Part shown: positions 1 to 5,954 of the stretch, in pieces | Position numbering within the stretch: the stretch's first letter is position 1 | How the letters are laid out: each line of letters opens with the position of its first letter | Assembly (NCBI GenBank): GCA_024636985.1 | Contig: JAGXFY010000071.1 | Coordinates: forward strand, 1 to 64,000 | Reading direction: 5' to 3' | DNA from: Petrocella sp024636985 | Lineage (GTDB): Bacteria > Bacillota > Clostridia > Lachnospirales > Vallitaleaceae | Length of the DNA stretch: 64,000 nucleotides | Notes under the pieces: generated by a model | Seen by the model: only the letters and a program-made list of their open reading frames with translations | Told to the model about the DNA's origin: nothing | Database searches by the model: none | Program-made: the position numbers and the translations under genes

Positions 1-37
1 CCAAACTCATTATTTTATGCCATCTTTGTTTTTTCAT
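1..37 (-). CDS. Start of a gene that leaves the window (partial)
   Basis: Reading the minus strand, an AAGGAG ribosome site is followed 9 nt later by ATG and an open frame beginning MKKQRWHKIMSL that runs off the left edge. The basic N-terminus could begin a signal peptide or a membrane protein, but only 12 codons are visible, so no function can be given. It lies downstream of, and in the same direction as, the small gene ending at 171. Confidence 0.5.
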   Translation of the reverse strand, partial: MKKQRWHKIMSL

Positions 38-43
38 AATTGA

Positions 44-93
44 TCTCTCCTTCTGAAAGTCGTTGTCCATCTATGGGACAGGTTATTTTTCAG
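44..93 (-). promoter_or_regulatory. Nested stem-loop in the leader of the left-edge gene
   Basis: On the minus strand CTGAAA (93-88) pairs perfectly with TTTCAG (58-53). Between them TGTCC (80-76) pairs with GGACA (68-64). The outer arm ends directly beside the AAGGAG ribosome site at about 51-46. The pairing is visible in the sequence; a role in controlling translation of the partial gene is inference. Confidence 0.3.
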
Positions 94-170
94 CCTCGTT
101 TTTTATTGGGACGTGGTTACCCTTGTGTTTTACTTTATGTCCTTATTAAACGATAATTTGCCAAATGTCT

Positions 171-395
171 TTAAGCACTACCTTGTTCTTGTTTGTTCCA
201 ATTGCGAATCTCTTGATTTTGAACGATGGGCAGTGCGTTGTGGATGAGGTTCATCAGTTCTATTTCACTTCTAAAGTGAATCTTTTCTCCGGTGTCAATC
301 CAATGAATCAAGCCTTGGTAACTAAAGTGATCTTGATGATAGATTGAAACTAAGAAATTGGTACTTCTTGTTTGTTGTGTCTCTTGTTTTTTCAT
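171..395 (-). CDS. Small protein of unknown function, paralogue of 597-845
   Basis: This encodes a 74-residue soluble protein of a family I do not recognise. It is preceded by AGGAGG seven bases before the ATG. Its core (about residues 10-52) is plainly homologous to the protein encoded at 597-845: both share NFL(V/I), a YQG(L/F)I(H/Q)W(L/I)DTGEK segment and HFRSE(I/L)ELM. There are no membrane segments, signal peptide or cysteine clusters. The gene sits on the minus strand downstream of a SARP-type regulator, and its promoter carries 11-bp phased direct repeats (465-503), so it is a likely target of that regulator. The conserved aromatic/DTGEK core suggests a small beta-rich fold; that is inference only. 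Confidence 0.7.
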   Translation of the reverse strand: MKKQETQQTRSTNFLVSIYHQDHFSYQGLIHWIDTGEKIHFRSEIELMNLIHNALPIVQNQEIRNWNKQEQGSA

Positions 396-448
396 TTTCT
401 AGCCTCCTATATAGGCTGTACCTATAGGAATATCTATTGCATAGAACT

Positions 449-503
449 ATTATACCAAAGCGCTGTGACATAAGACGCACACCCTTGTGACATCCTTGTG
501 ACA
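449..503 (-). promoter_or_regulatory. Promoter with four 11-bp phased repeats (candidate SARP operator)
   Basis: Read on the minus strand, TGTCAC, TGTCAC, TGTGCG and TGTCAC start exactly 11 bp apart (plus-strand positions 498-503, 487-492, 476-481, 465-470). Ten bases after the last comes TATAAT (454-449). There is no good -35 box. Known SARP regulators bind heptamer direct repeats spaced 11 or 22 bp, with the last about 8 bp from the -10. The same layout recurs before the paralogous gene. Binding by the SARP-like protein encoded at 953-2179 is inferred. Confidence 0.6.
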
Positions 504-531
504 CAGAAGGGCGCACCTGTGGACAAAATAT

Positions 532-567
532 AAGAGGTTCAACCAGGACATTATGGTTGAACCTCTT
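532..567 (-). terminator. Intrinsic terminator after the 597-845 gene
   Basis: A perfect 13-bp inverted repeat (532-544 with 555-567, 10-base loop) lies just beyond the stop of the minus-strand gene ending at 597. On the minus strand it is followed by ATATTTTG, an imperfect T-tract, and preceded by an A/T run. It separates the two small paralogues into distinct transcripts. Confidence 0.75.
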
Positions 568-596
568 ATTAAAAAATTGAATTGAATAAAGCTAGA

Positions 597-845
597 TTAT
601 AAAGCGGTTATATGTTTGCTTTGTCCCCAGTCACGCAAAGATCTATCTTCTTCTGTCTGAGTCGAGACGGCGCTGTGTATTAGCGTCATCAGTTCCAATT
701 CACTTCTGAAATGCAACTTTTCTCCGGTGTCAAGCCACTGAATAAAACCTTGGTAGCTATAGTTTTCAGTGTGATGTATTGTAATCAAAAAATTAGTGCC
801 TTTTATAGGTTGAGTCTTAGCGTCTTGGATTTTTTTTTGTGTCAT
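597..845 (-). CDS. Small protein of unknown function, paralogue of 171-395
   Basis: This encodes an 82-residue protein of unrecognised family, homologous to its neighbour at 171-395 (shared NFL, YQGFIQWLDTGEK and HFRSELELM segments). The longest frame begins at 866, but its third and fourth codons are themselves the AGGAGG ribosome site. The start must therefore be downstream; I chose the ATG at 845-843, nine bases after AGGAGG, over the ATG at 851-849, which is only three bases away. No membrane segment or known motif is visible. The gene has its own terminator (532-567) and its own promoter with 11-bp TGTAAC repeats (899-931), so the paralogues look like two separately transcribed members of one regulon. 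Confidence 0.7.
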   Translation of the reverse strand: MTQKKIQDAKTQPIKGTNFLITIHHTENYSYQGFIQWLDTGEKLHFRSELELMTLIHSAVSTQTEEDRSLRDWGQSKHITAL

Positions 846-898
846 ATTCATATACCTCCTAAACAAGGATTACCTTAAAAAGAATAGATGATATAGAT

Positions 899-931
899 AG
901 TATAGCAAATGGCCGTTACAACACTGTTACA
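899..931 (-). promoter_or_regulatory. Promoter with two 11-bp phased TGTAAC repeats
   Basis: On the minus strand TGTAAC occurs at 931-926 and again at 920-915, exactly 11 bp apart. The second is followed by 10 bases and then TATACT (904-899), a -10 box. This reproduces the geometry of the 449-503 promoter, TGTNAC-N10-TATAMT, although the flanking bases differ. That argues for a real operator shared by the two paralogous genes. Recognition by the neighbouring SARP-like regulator is inferred. Confidence 0.55.
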
Positions 932-952
932 TCACAAATGCTTAACACTACA

Positions 953-2179
953 CTATAGTAATGGACCGAGGTTAGCATCAGCTTTTAAACTGTCAATGTG
1001 ATGAACCGATACCAATGGTGCATGGGATTCTTTTTCAAGTACGCGTTTCAAAACATTTTCAGTTAGAACTTCATCTACATCGGGGAGTAGTATAGCCATC
1101 TGCTGATCATTCCACTGTGTAAAGGTGTCACCTTTTCTTAATTGAGACATGAGTAATTCCTTTAATAGGCGTATTCTAAGGTTGCGCTGGGCCAAGGTAT
1201 CTTTGCTTGAAAAATTAAATGTAAGGACACCGATGCTAAAGTCTTTACCGCTGCGTTCACTGCGACGACGTTCTAATTCATAAATAGACTTAAAAACCTC
1301 TGGTTCACAATAAAAGGCATTTTCAATAGAAACTTCAGATTCAAGTACCTTCATAAGATCTTCCTCTGTATAGAGGGATTGTTGTGTCTGTAATAATTTT
1401 TTGTAAATGGCTTTCATTTCATCTGAAGGCTTAATACCCATCTCTTGATCGTAGAATTCGGTTATGTAGCGATAATGATTAAAAGCTTGACGTTGCTCAC
1501 CAATGGCAAGTAAGGCATCCATTAAATTGAGATGAAAGGATTCTTCATAGATATCGATTTTGATGGCCTTTTGGCAAAGTCTTATAATGGTATCAAAATT
1601 GCTTTGAGTTTTTAAAAGTTCGATGGCACTGTATATGGCTTTAACAAATAGCCTTCTATAATGATTTCGGATAGGAAAAACCCAATGTTGCTCGGCGCAT
1701 TCCAGTAGATAATCACCGTGATAAAGATCGATAGCCTGGCTATATTTTTCTAGTGATACTTCAGGATTGGTGCTTTTTAAAGCATCACCTTCTTTTAAAT
1801 GAGCTTCAAGAAGGTCGGCATCTAATATGACTTTGATTTGGTCGTTCCATTTGTAGTAACCATTGGTATAAAGAACAGTGGTTTCTTCATCGTTTTTTCC
1901 ATCTTCTTGTAAAGTTTGTCTTAAACGATGCATCTGTCTGCGTAATGTGCTTCTAGGATCGTTGTATTCTTCATAAATCCACAATTGGTCCATGAGCGCT
2001 TCAGGTGTAAAAGAATGATCTCGATGGGTCAACATGAATTTATAAAGCTCCCATATTTTTTTGGAGGTAGAGGTAGATGTTATGAGAGAGTGACCATCTT
2101 TAACAACATCAAAATGCCCCAAAGTATAGACTGTATAAATATGTAATTGTTTGTTTTTGGTATGCTTTGATTTAGTCAT
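953..2179 (-). CDS. SARP/BTAD transcriptional regulator with degenerate GGDEF-like tail
   Basis: This encodes a 408-residue putative transcription activator. Residues about 12-105 form an OmpR-type winged helix, with the typical SARP segment ending in STLRRQMHRLRQTL. Residues about 115-275 look like a bacterial transcriptional activator domain (TPR-like helices, HGDYLLECAEQHW, YEESFHLNLMDALLAIGE). The C-terminal ~110 residues resemble a GGDEF domain: RKGD (348-351) sits five residues before NDQQM (357-361), the place of the GG(D/E)EF signature, followed by AILLP. It cannot be a cyclase, but the RxxD inhibitory-site pattern is kept, so it might bind c-di-GMP (inference). A longer frame from a TTG at 2299 has no ribosome site; GAGG before the ATG at 2179 decides the start. 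Confidence 0.75.
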   Translation of the reverse strand: MTKSKHTKNKQLHIYTVYTLGHFDVVKDGHSLITSTSTSKKIWELYKFMLTHRDHSFTPEALMDQLWIYEEYNDPRSTLRRQMHRLRQTLQEDGKNDEETTVLYTNGYYKWNDQIKVILDADLLEAHLKEGDALKSTNPEVSLEKYSQAIDLYHGDYLLECAEQHWVFPIRNHYRRLFVKAIYSAIELLKTQSNFDTIIRLCQKAIKIDIYEESFHLNLMDALLAIGEQRQAFNHYRYITEFYDQEMGIKPSDEMKAIYKKLLQTQQSLYTEEDLMKVLESEVSIENAFYCEPEVFKSIYELERRRSERSGKDFSIGVLTFNFSSKDTLAQRNLRIRLLKELLMSQLRKGDTFTQWNDQQMAILLPDVDEVLTENVLKRVLEKESHAPLVSVHHIDSLKADANLGPLL

Positions 2180-2573
2180 AAAAGACCTCACAGAGTTATT
2201 TGTCGTAAAAAAAGTCGCATAAATTTTGAATAACAAATTTTGCAACTGAACGGTCATAGCATAAGCCTTAGACTCAAGTTTTGCGACCCTATTTTTCAAT
2301 AGGTGTGCCTATAATATTTAGATGGCCTATGCAAGGAGAGGCACAGGTTATATACTGTATTTTAACATTATATTAAGCATCTTACCATAAAAATCTGCTG
2401 AAATTCGTAGGTTGTTCCTAGACTTAAAGTAATAAAGTAATGAAAATACACCCAAAAAAAATATGTGTAGAATAATAGTGGAATTAGTGATAAAATTTCA
2501 CGGAGGGGATTGTCTATCAGTTCCAAATAGAGAGGCCGAGAGACCTATAATACACGGAGGTAACCAACTAATT
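2180..2573. other. Divergent intergenic region, SARP regulator / chemoreceptor
   Basis: About 390 bases without a supported gene. It must hold divergent promoters. A TATAAT lies at 2310-2315 on the plus strand without a matching -35. A small ATAGG/CCTAT stem-loop lies at 2300-2312. The stretch 2500-2570 is G-rich compared with its surroundings, contains two GGAGG elements and may form local hairpins, but I cannot match it to a known riboswitch. The frame of the chemoreceptor is open from 2463, without good evidence that translation begins there. Confidence 0.4.
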
Positions 2574-4295
2574 ATGAAAATTTTTCACAAAATCGGCTTT
2601 AGGCTGATAAGCATTGTTTTTCTGTTAATATTCTTGTGTAGTACAGCATTACAGATTGCTTCCTTTAACATCATGTTTGATATGGTTAAGTCATCTGCTA
2701 TAGACAGAGCCAACAACACAAAGAATTACATAATCAGTCAAGTGGATTTTACAACGCTAGATGCTTACAATGTAGAAGCGGATCAAGACAATGAGCCGTA
2801 TCAAGAACTTAAAAGTCTTTTGACAGGTTTAAAAGAATCCAGTGGTGCAAAATTTGTTTATATTTCTAAGATCAATGAAAAAGGTGAATGGATTTATGTG
2901 GTCGATGCTTATAAAGAAGGTGATGAGTTATATACACCTCTTGGCACACCCGTTGAGGAGGACTATGAAGAAATCTATGAAACATTGGCTTCAGGAGGCG
3001 TAGCAATCCCAGGTGAGTATGAATCTGGCGAATATGGTAAGATGATGAGCAGCTACTATCCTGTAAAAAACGATGAAGGCGCAGTTGTGGCCGTTATTGG
3101 TACGGATTTTGATATAACTGCCGATTATGATCGGTTTATAAATGGGTTTCTTGAGGGACTTATAATCTCGGTAGGTATTTTGGGAATTTCTCTGGTTGTT
3201 ATCATGATTTTTACAAAGCAATTGGTAAACCCTATTCATGCTATGGCAGAAGCATTTACAAGGATTGCTAAGTTTGATCTTTCCCAGGAATTTCAACATA
3301 AGGCTTTAAAGTCTGAATTGGGTATATTGCAAAGAAGCTTAAACCAGATGATTGGTAATAACAGGAAAATGATAACGGAAATCTCAGAAGTGACGAACAA
3401 AGTTATTGTTTCTTATAATGAAGTGACTCAAGCGATGGAAATGTTATCGGATTCCTCTAATGAAAATTCTGTTCGCATTGGGAAATTGTCGGATGGTGTT
3501 ACTAAAGAAGCGGAAGAAGTAACACGAGCCAAAAACCTTGGTGAACTTTTAGATGACGAAATAAACGCTATGGATGCATGTATTGGTAAAGCATCAAAAG
3601 GCATGGAAGTGCTAAAAATTAAAACAGTAGATTCAGAACAAGAACTTGAAAAATTATCAGAAAGTCTTCAAAATGCAGTTGTCGGATTTGACAAAAACAC
3701 TTTGAAATTTGTAAGTCTTGAAGAAAAGTCAGGTAGTGTCGTTAATATTATAGAAACCATTAGAAGGATAGCCAGTCAGACGAATTTGCTTGCTCTTAAT
3801 GCTTCGATTGAGGCAGCAAGAGCAGGTGAAGCAGGTAGAGGCTTTGCAGTGGTTGCCAATGAGATACGTAATCTAGCGGAAGAGTCGAATAAATCTGTAA
3901 CAGAGATTGAAGCCATCATTGGGAGTGTTTTAAAAGATATTGATGAGGCTATGGTTACAAATAAAGACAATACAACTCTAATAAGTGGATCGACCAATAG
4001 ATTAGAAGAGACTGTGACGGCTTACGGTGAACTTAAAGATTCCATGGATCATGTTATGTCAGAGATTGATAATCTAGACAAGAAATCGGATATCGTCATG
4101 ATGCACAAAAATGATGTTATGGATAAGTTTGTTGTCATAAGTGATATATCTCAAAGTGCCACCACGGAAATACAGGAGATGACAGCGTTAATTGAAGAAC
4201 AAACAGCTAATACAGAAGTGGTTGTGTCAAATATGGAACAATTGAAATCAAGTGTAGAGGCAATTGGCGAAGAACTTAGAGTCTATAAGCTTTGA
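2574..4295 (+). CDS. Methyl-accepting chemotaxis protein
   Basis: A 573-residue transmembrane chemoreceptor feeding the CheA/CheW pathway. Transmembrane helix 1 is at about 9-31, followed by an extracytoplasmic Cache-like sensing region to about 188, helix 2 at about 193-214, a HAMP-like linker and a long coiled-coil signalling domain. The conserved hairpin tip is clear (QTNLLALNASIEAARAGE, then GRGFAVVANEIRNLAEES, near residues 402-437). The ligand is unknown; the sensor contains YPVKNDEG...VIGTDFD, as in small-molecule-binding Cache domains. The frame is open from 2463, but the preferred start is the ATG at 2574 because it begins the MKIFHKIG plus hydrophobic helix and follows GGAGG (spacing is long, about 13 bases). 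No che genes are nearby. Confidence 0.88.
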   Translation: MKIFHKIGFRLISIVFLLIFLCSTALQIASFNIMFDMVKSSAIDRANNTKNYIISQVDFTTLDAYNVEADQDNEPYQELKSLLTGLKESSGAKFVYISKINEKGEWIYVVDAYKEGDELYTPLGTPVEEDYEEIYETLASGGVAIPGEYESGEYGKMMSSYYPVKNDEGAVVAVIGTDFDITADYDRFINGFLEGLIISVGILGISLVVIMIFTKQLVNPIHAMAEAFTRIAKFDLSQEFQHKALKSELGILQRSLNQMIGNNRKMITEISEVTNKVIVSYNEVTQAMEMLSDSSNENSVRIGKLSDGVTKEAEEVTRAKNLGELLDDEINAMDACIGKASKGMEVLKIKTVDSEQELEKLSESLQNAVVGFDKNTLKFVSLEEKSGSVVNIIETIRRIASQTNLLALNASIEAARAGEAGRGFAVVANEIRNLAEESNKSVTEIEAIIGSVLKDIDEAMVTNKDNTTLISGSTNRLEETVTAYGELKDSMDHVMSEIDNLDKKSDIVMMHKNDVMDKFVVISDISQSATTEIQEMTALIEEQTANTEVVVSNMEQLKSSVEAIGEELRVYKL

Positions 4296-4305
4296 TTTTC
4301 ATTGA

Positions 4306-4337
4306 ATTTATCACATTGCTGTGGTAGTATGATAAAT
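4306..4337. repeat. Imperfect inverted repeat between chemoreceptor and trpB
   Basis: ATTTATCA (4306-4313) pairs with TGATAAAT (4330-4337), with a further CACA/TGTG pairing inside. It ends shortly before the GGGAGG ribosome site of trpB. There is no T-run, so it is not a standard terminator; it could be a leader hairpin or chance. Confidence 0.3.
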
Positions 4338-4362
4338 AATAAACCTTTGGGAGGATTATATT

Positions 4363-5565
4363 ATGAAACATCAATTTGGAAGATTTGGGGGACAGTATGT
4401 TCCTGAACCTGTTATTGAAGCTTTAAAAGAACTTGAGGAAGCCTATGAAGCAGCTATTGTCGATGAGAGCTTTATCAAAGACTACAAGTATTATTTAAAA
4501 GAATATGTGGGACGGGAGAATCCTCTATATTTTGCAGCCAATTTAACAAGTAGACTGGGTGGGGCTAAGATCTACTTAAAACGTGAGGATTTAAATCATA
4601 CAGGTGCTCATAAGATTAACAACGCAATCGGACAGATTCTATTGGCAAAAAGAATGGGTAAAAAGAAAATCATTGCCGAAACGGGTGCCGGTCAACATGG
4701 TGTGGCTACAGCTACAGCAGCGGCTATGTTTGATATGGAATGTGAAATCTATATGGGTGAGGAAGATACCGTTAGACAGCAATTAAATGTTTTTAGGATG
4801 GAACTACTTGGAGCCAAAGTGGTGGCGGTCAAAGAAGGTACCAGAACCTTAAGCGATGCAGTGGATGCAGCTATTAAGACATGGGTAGAACGTATTGATG
4901 ATACTTTTTACCTATTAGGTTCTGTTGTTGGACCACACCCTTATCCAAGCATGGTGCGTGAATTTCAAAAAATTATCGGTGAGGAAGCTTTAGCACAGAT
5001 ACAGGAAAAGGAAAAAAGACTACCAGATTATTGTGTGGCCTGTGTTGGTGGTGGAAGCAATGCTATTGGCTTGTTTCATGCATTTTTACCTTATGAGGAA
5101 GTTGGCATCATTGGCGTTGAAGCGGCCGGACTGGGCGTGGAAACGGATATGCATGCAGCAACAATGGCGAAAGGTAGAGAAGGTGTTATACATGGTATGA
5201 ATACCATTTATGTTCAAGATGATGCCGGAGCAATCAGTCCGGTCTACTCCATTTCAGCTGGCTTAGATTATCCTGGCGTAGGCCCTGAACACGCTTATCT
5301 TAAAGACACGGACCGAGCGACTTATGTATCTATTACGGATGAAGAAGCTGTGAAAGCTTTCCTATACTTGTCACAGACAGAAGGCATTATACCGGCGATA
5401 GAGAGTGCCCACGCCATAGCCTATGTTATGAAGCTCGCGCCCACCTTATCCAAAGACAAAATCATTATTGTCAACCTATCAGGACGTGGGGACAAAGATG
5501 TTCAGGCAATGGAAGCCTATATTGCAGAAAATGAAGTCAACATCATACAAAAAGAGAAAATCTAA
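4363..5565 (+). CDS. trpB: Tryptophan synthase beta subunit
   Basis: A 400-residue PLP enzyme that joins indole and L-serine to give tryptophan. The N-terminal FGRFGGQYVPEP, the PLP lysine in HTGAHKINN (K84), ETGAGQHGVA and the phosphate-binding loop GGGSNA (229-234) are all present, and the length is normal for the TrpB1 class. GGGAGG precedes the ATG at a good distance. No trpA or any other trp gene is adjacent, so this copy is an orphan: either trpA lies elsewhere or this copy salvages indole. Neighbours are unrelated signalling genes and offer no context. Confidence 0.95.
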   Translation: MKHQFGRFGGQYVPEPVIEALKELEEAYEAAIVDESFIKDYKYYLKEYVGRENPLYFAANLTSRLGGAKIYLKREDLNHTGAHKINNAIGQILLAKRMGKKKIIAETGAGQHGVATATAAAMFDMECEIYMGEEDTVRQQLNVFRMELLGAKVVAVKEGTRTLSDAVDAAIKTWVERIDDTFYLLGSVVGPHPYPSMVREFQKIIGEEALAQIQEKEKRLPDYCVACVGGGSNAIGLFHAFLPYEEVGIIGVEAAGLGVETDMHAATMAKGREGVIHGMNTIYVQDDAGAISPVYSISAGLDYPGVGPEHAYLKDTDRATYVSITDEEAVKAFLYLSQTEGIIPAIESAHAIAYVMKLAPTLSKDKIIIVNLSGRGDKDVQAMEAYIAENEVNIIQKEKI

Positions 5566-5620
5566 TAAAATAGAATTGATAAATTGACAAATATTTCACT
5601 AAATCATATAATAATGATTG

Positions 5621-5756
5621 GGTTATAAATTGGATTAAATGACACGTATGGATTTTTTGTATTCGGTAAAGCCTAACCGATATGATAATCTCTGGCTGCT
5701 CCGGCGTATAGCGCCTACAGCTACGTTTGATTTGATTGTGATTTATAACCTTTTTT
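5621..5756 (+). ncRNA. Candidate structured RNA with terminal T-run
   Basis: In the 389-base gap after trpB, GGTTATAAAT (5621-5630) pairs perfectly with ATTTATAACC (5741-5750), followed at once by TTTTTT. Inside are ACGTA/TACGT (5644-5648, 5722-5726), a hairpin TCGGT/ACCGA (5663-5667, 5676-5680), and a two-part hairpin TGGCTG/CAGCTA (5693-5698, 5718-5723) capped by GGCG/CGCC (5703-5706, 5712-5715). The inner TACGT and CAGCTA arms overlap by two bases, so those pairings partly compete. This resembles a multi-branched RNA ending in a terminator. It does not match the c-di-GMP riboswitches I know, although a diguanylate cyclase follows. Identity is unknown; the rest of the gap shows nothing else clear. 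Confidence 0.45.
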
Positions 5757-5954
5757 AATACCTTTTTAGGATATAAGGTCTTGTGTTATGACATAATACT
5801 ATTGTGAATGATAAGTGTAACTTAATAAGTGTCGAAAGTTATATGAAAGTAGTTCCATAGACCTACAAAGAATATAAAAGGATTAAAATGTGTGGTATAA
5901 TAGAAGGATAACTTAAGTTCAAAAGTTTGCCCCTTGTTGGTTAAGGTGATAGAA

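Noticed and set aside
2180..2299. N-terminal extension of the SARP regulator from a TTG at 2299
   Set aside because: TTG without a ribosome site, and sequence unlike SARP N-termini; the ATG at 2179 has GAGG correctly placed.
2463..2573. Upstream extension of the chemoreceptor from the ATG at 2463
   Set aside because: No ribosome site and the extension precedes an ordinary N-terminal membrane helix; the ATG at 2574 fits the family better.
5621..5756. c-di-GMP riboswitch before the diguanylate cyclase
   Set aside because: The GEMM-I and GEMM-II conserved bases are not present, and the element ends in a T-run about 200 bases before the gene; kept only as an unassigned structured RNA.
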